A stretch of 8,475 nucleotides of DNA from Clostridiales bacterium (lineage in GTDB: Bacteria; Bacillota; Clostridia; Christensenellales; Aristaeellaceae): the NCBI GenBank assembly GCA_012514225.1, contig JAAZAQ010000170.1:1-8475 (forward strand), written 5' to 3'. The number at the start of each line of letters is the position of its first letter. Position 1 is the first letter of the stretch. Made by a program: the position numbers and the translations under genes. The notes under the pieces were generated by a model that was not told where the DNA came from, did no database searches, and saw only the letters and a program-made list of their open reading frames with translations. Of the stretch, positions 8,173-8,475 are shown one piece after another.

Positions 8173-8217
8173 TCAGTCAATGAAAGCGTGCGCGCCGGTT
8201 TTGTCATTGTCCGCCAA
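8173..8217 (-). CDS. Possible 14-residue leader ORF upstream of oppA
   Basis: An AAGGAGG site (8229-8223) sits 5 bases before a TTG at 8217. The TTG opens a 14-codon frame reading M/L-ADNDKTGAHAFID and ending in TGA at 8175-8173, 28 bases before the oppA start. In-frame GTG at 8223 overlaps the SD itself and is less likely. I see no run of a single regulatory amino acid, and no matching attenuator pair is obvious. The ORF could be an upstream translated leader that controls oppA, or a chance frame after an SD-like purine run. An alternative use of the same SD is the ATG at 8207, in frame with oppA, but its 15-base spacing is too long. Confidence 0.25.
   Translation of the reverse strand: MADNDKTGAHAFID
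8178..8209. promoter_or_regulatory. Inverted repeat, candidate operator upstream of oppA
   Basis: Perfect 6-bp arms CAATGA (8178-8183) and TCATTG (8204-8209) are spaced by 20 bases, centred on a CG step. The left part, TGAAAGCG (8181-8188), matches the half-site used by many LacI-family regulators (T-G-A-A-A-N-C-G). The right half (TGCGCG) does not. Given the LacI-type gene at the end of the operon, this is the best operator candidate in the spacer. The fit is imperfect, and I see no convincing -35/-10 pair beside it. Confidence 0.3.
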
Positions 8218-8265
8218 ACCCACCTCCTTGTCCCGTCGGCTTGTGATGATGGAATCGGGTGCGCA

Positions 8266-8309
8266 GGCCGGCCCCGCCCGGTTTCCGTGCCTGGAAACCG
8301 CGGCCGGCC
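8266..8309 (-). terminator. Large GC hairpin after the amidotransferase-like gene
   Basis: An 8-bp inner stem CGGTTTCC / GGAAACCG (8300-8293 and 8286-8279) with a 6-base loop is extended by outer GGCCGGCC arms (8309-8302 and 8273-8266) across an asymmetric internal loop. It begins 7 bases after the stop codon of the upstream gene. No T-run follows on the minus strand, so classical termination is uncertain. It may instead be a mRNA 3'-end stabiliser or a partial terminator separating the upstream gene from the transporter operon. Confidence 0.5.
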
Positions 8310-8316
8310 CTCAGGT

Positions 8317-8475
8317 TCAGCCTCTCCCGCCGCCGGCAAGCCAGCGCAGCAGGTTGTCCCACAGCCGGGGATAGTGCTCCCACTGGTGCATCGCCCGGGG
8401 CGCCCAGTGCGGCGCGCAGTCCGTCGCGTAGGCCAGGGTCCTTCCCTTTCCGTATTCCCAGAGGGCGATGATGGG
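8317..8475 (-). CDS. Glutamine amidotransferase-like (ThuA/DUF1355-type) protein, C-terminal fragment
   Basis: The last 52 codons of a gene that enters from the right edge end in TGA at 8319-8317. The visible peptide starts PIIALWEYGKGRTLAYATDC and continues A-P-H-W-A-P, then a W-E-H-Y-P-R-L-W-D-N-L-L-R-W-L-A tail. The pattern G-K-G-R-x-L-A-x-A-(S/T)-D-x-x-P-H-W followed by W-x-x-Y-x-x-L-W-x-N-x-x-x-W-L-A is, from memory, the usual C-terminus of the putative glutamine-amidotransferase family of class I GATase fold, found widely in Clostridia and Bacilli. The catalytic region is outside the window, so activity cannot be judged. It reads in the same direction as the transporter operon, 172 bases before oppA, and may be functionally linked or co-transcribed. 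Confidence 0.7.
   Translation of the reverse strand, partial: PIIALWEYGKGRTLAYATDCAPHWAPRAMHQWEHYPRLWDNLLRWLAGGGRG

Noticed and set aside
8173..8179. TTGACT upstream of oppA as a -35 promoter element
   Set aside because: No -10-like hexamer occurs 16-18 bases downstream; that interval falls in the purine-rich SD of oppA.
6480..8183. 567-codon plus-strand open frame opposite oppA
   Set aside because: It has a low-complexity Val/Gly/Asp/His/Arg composition with no recognisable domain. It covers the well-supported binding-protein gene and spans the hairpin and SD of the other strand.
8145..8339. 65-residue N-terminal extension of OppA from an upstream in-frame start
   Set aside because: The extension lacks any SD, runs through the hairpin region and would hide an otherwise textbook signal peptide. 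The ATG at 8144 has an AAGGAGG site.

Overview
The window is a compact, GC-rich bacterial segment. Every gene I can support lies on the minus strand, so transcription runs from high to low coordinates. Strong AGGAGG-type ribosome binding sites, short or overlapping gene junctions and the style of the binding-protein signal peptide (n-region MKKLL, cleavage just before Glu-Glu, no lipobox Cys) suggest a GC-rich anaerobic member of the Bacillota (Clostridia / Christensenellales-like). This placement is inference only; no rRNA or marker gene is present.

Layout in order of transcription: (1) 8475-8317, the last 52 codons of a ThuA/glutamine-amidotransferase-like protein. (2) 8316-8145, a 172-bp spacer with a large GC hairpin, a strong Shine-Dalgarno (SD) sequence leading a possible 14-residue leader ORF, and an inverted repeat that could be an operator. 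(3) 8144-1408, a complete oligopeptide/dipeptide-type ABC importer operon: secreted binding protein (oppA-like), permeases (oppB- and oppC-like), two ATPases (oppD- and oppF-like), then a cytoplasmic M24-family metallopeptidase. (4) 1404-388, a LacI/PurR-family regulator three bases after the peptidase stop, followed by a good intrinsic terminator at 335-305. (5) A recognisable sigma-70-type promoter at 224-196 and the first 45 codons of an exported protein running off the left edge.

As a unit, the operon looks like a catabolic import module. The binding protein captures a peptide or peptide-like ligand, OppB/C with OppD/F bring it in using ATP, and the M24 enzyme hydrolyses it in the cytoplasm. 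The LacI-family protein probably senses the ligand or a product and controls the operon. A perfect 13-bp stem-loop between oppA and oppB probably sets the high binding-protein to transporter ratio. A LacI-type regulator is less expected for a peptide system, and the M24 enzyme has Cys where most relatives have a conserved active-site His. Together these leave the real substrate open.

I found no mobile element, CRISPR array, tRNA/rRNA or defence system, and nothing that amounts to a new type of system. The points worth following are the altered M24 active site, the regulator pairing, the leader region of oppA and the intercistronic hairpin. Large plus-strand open frames are antisense shadows of the real genes in GC-rich DNA.
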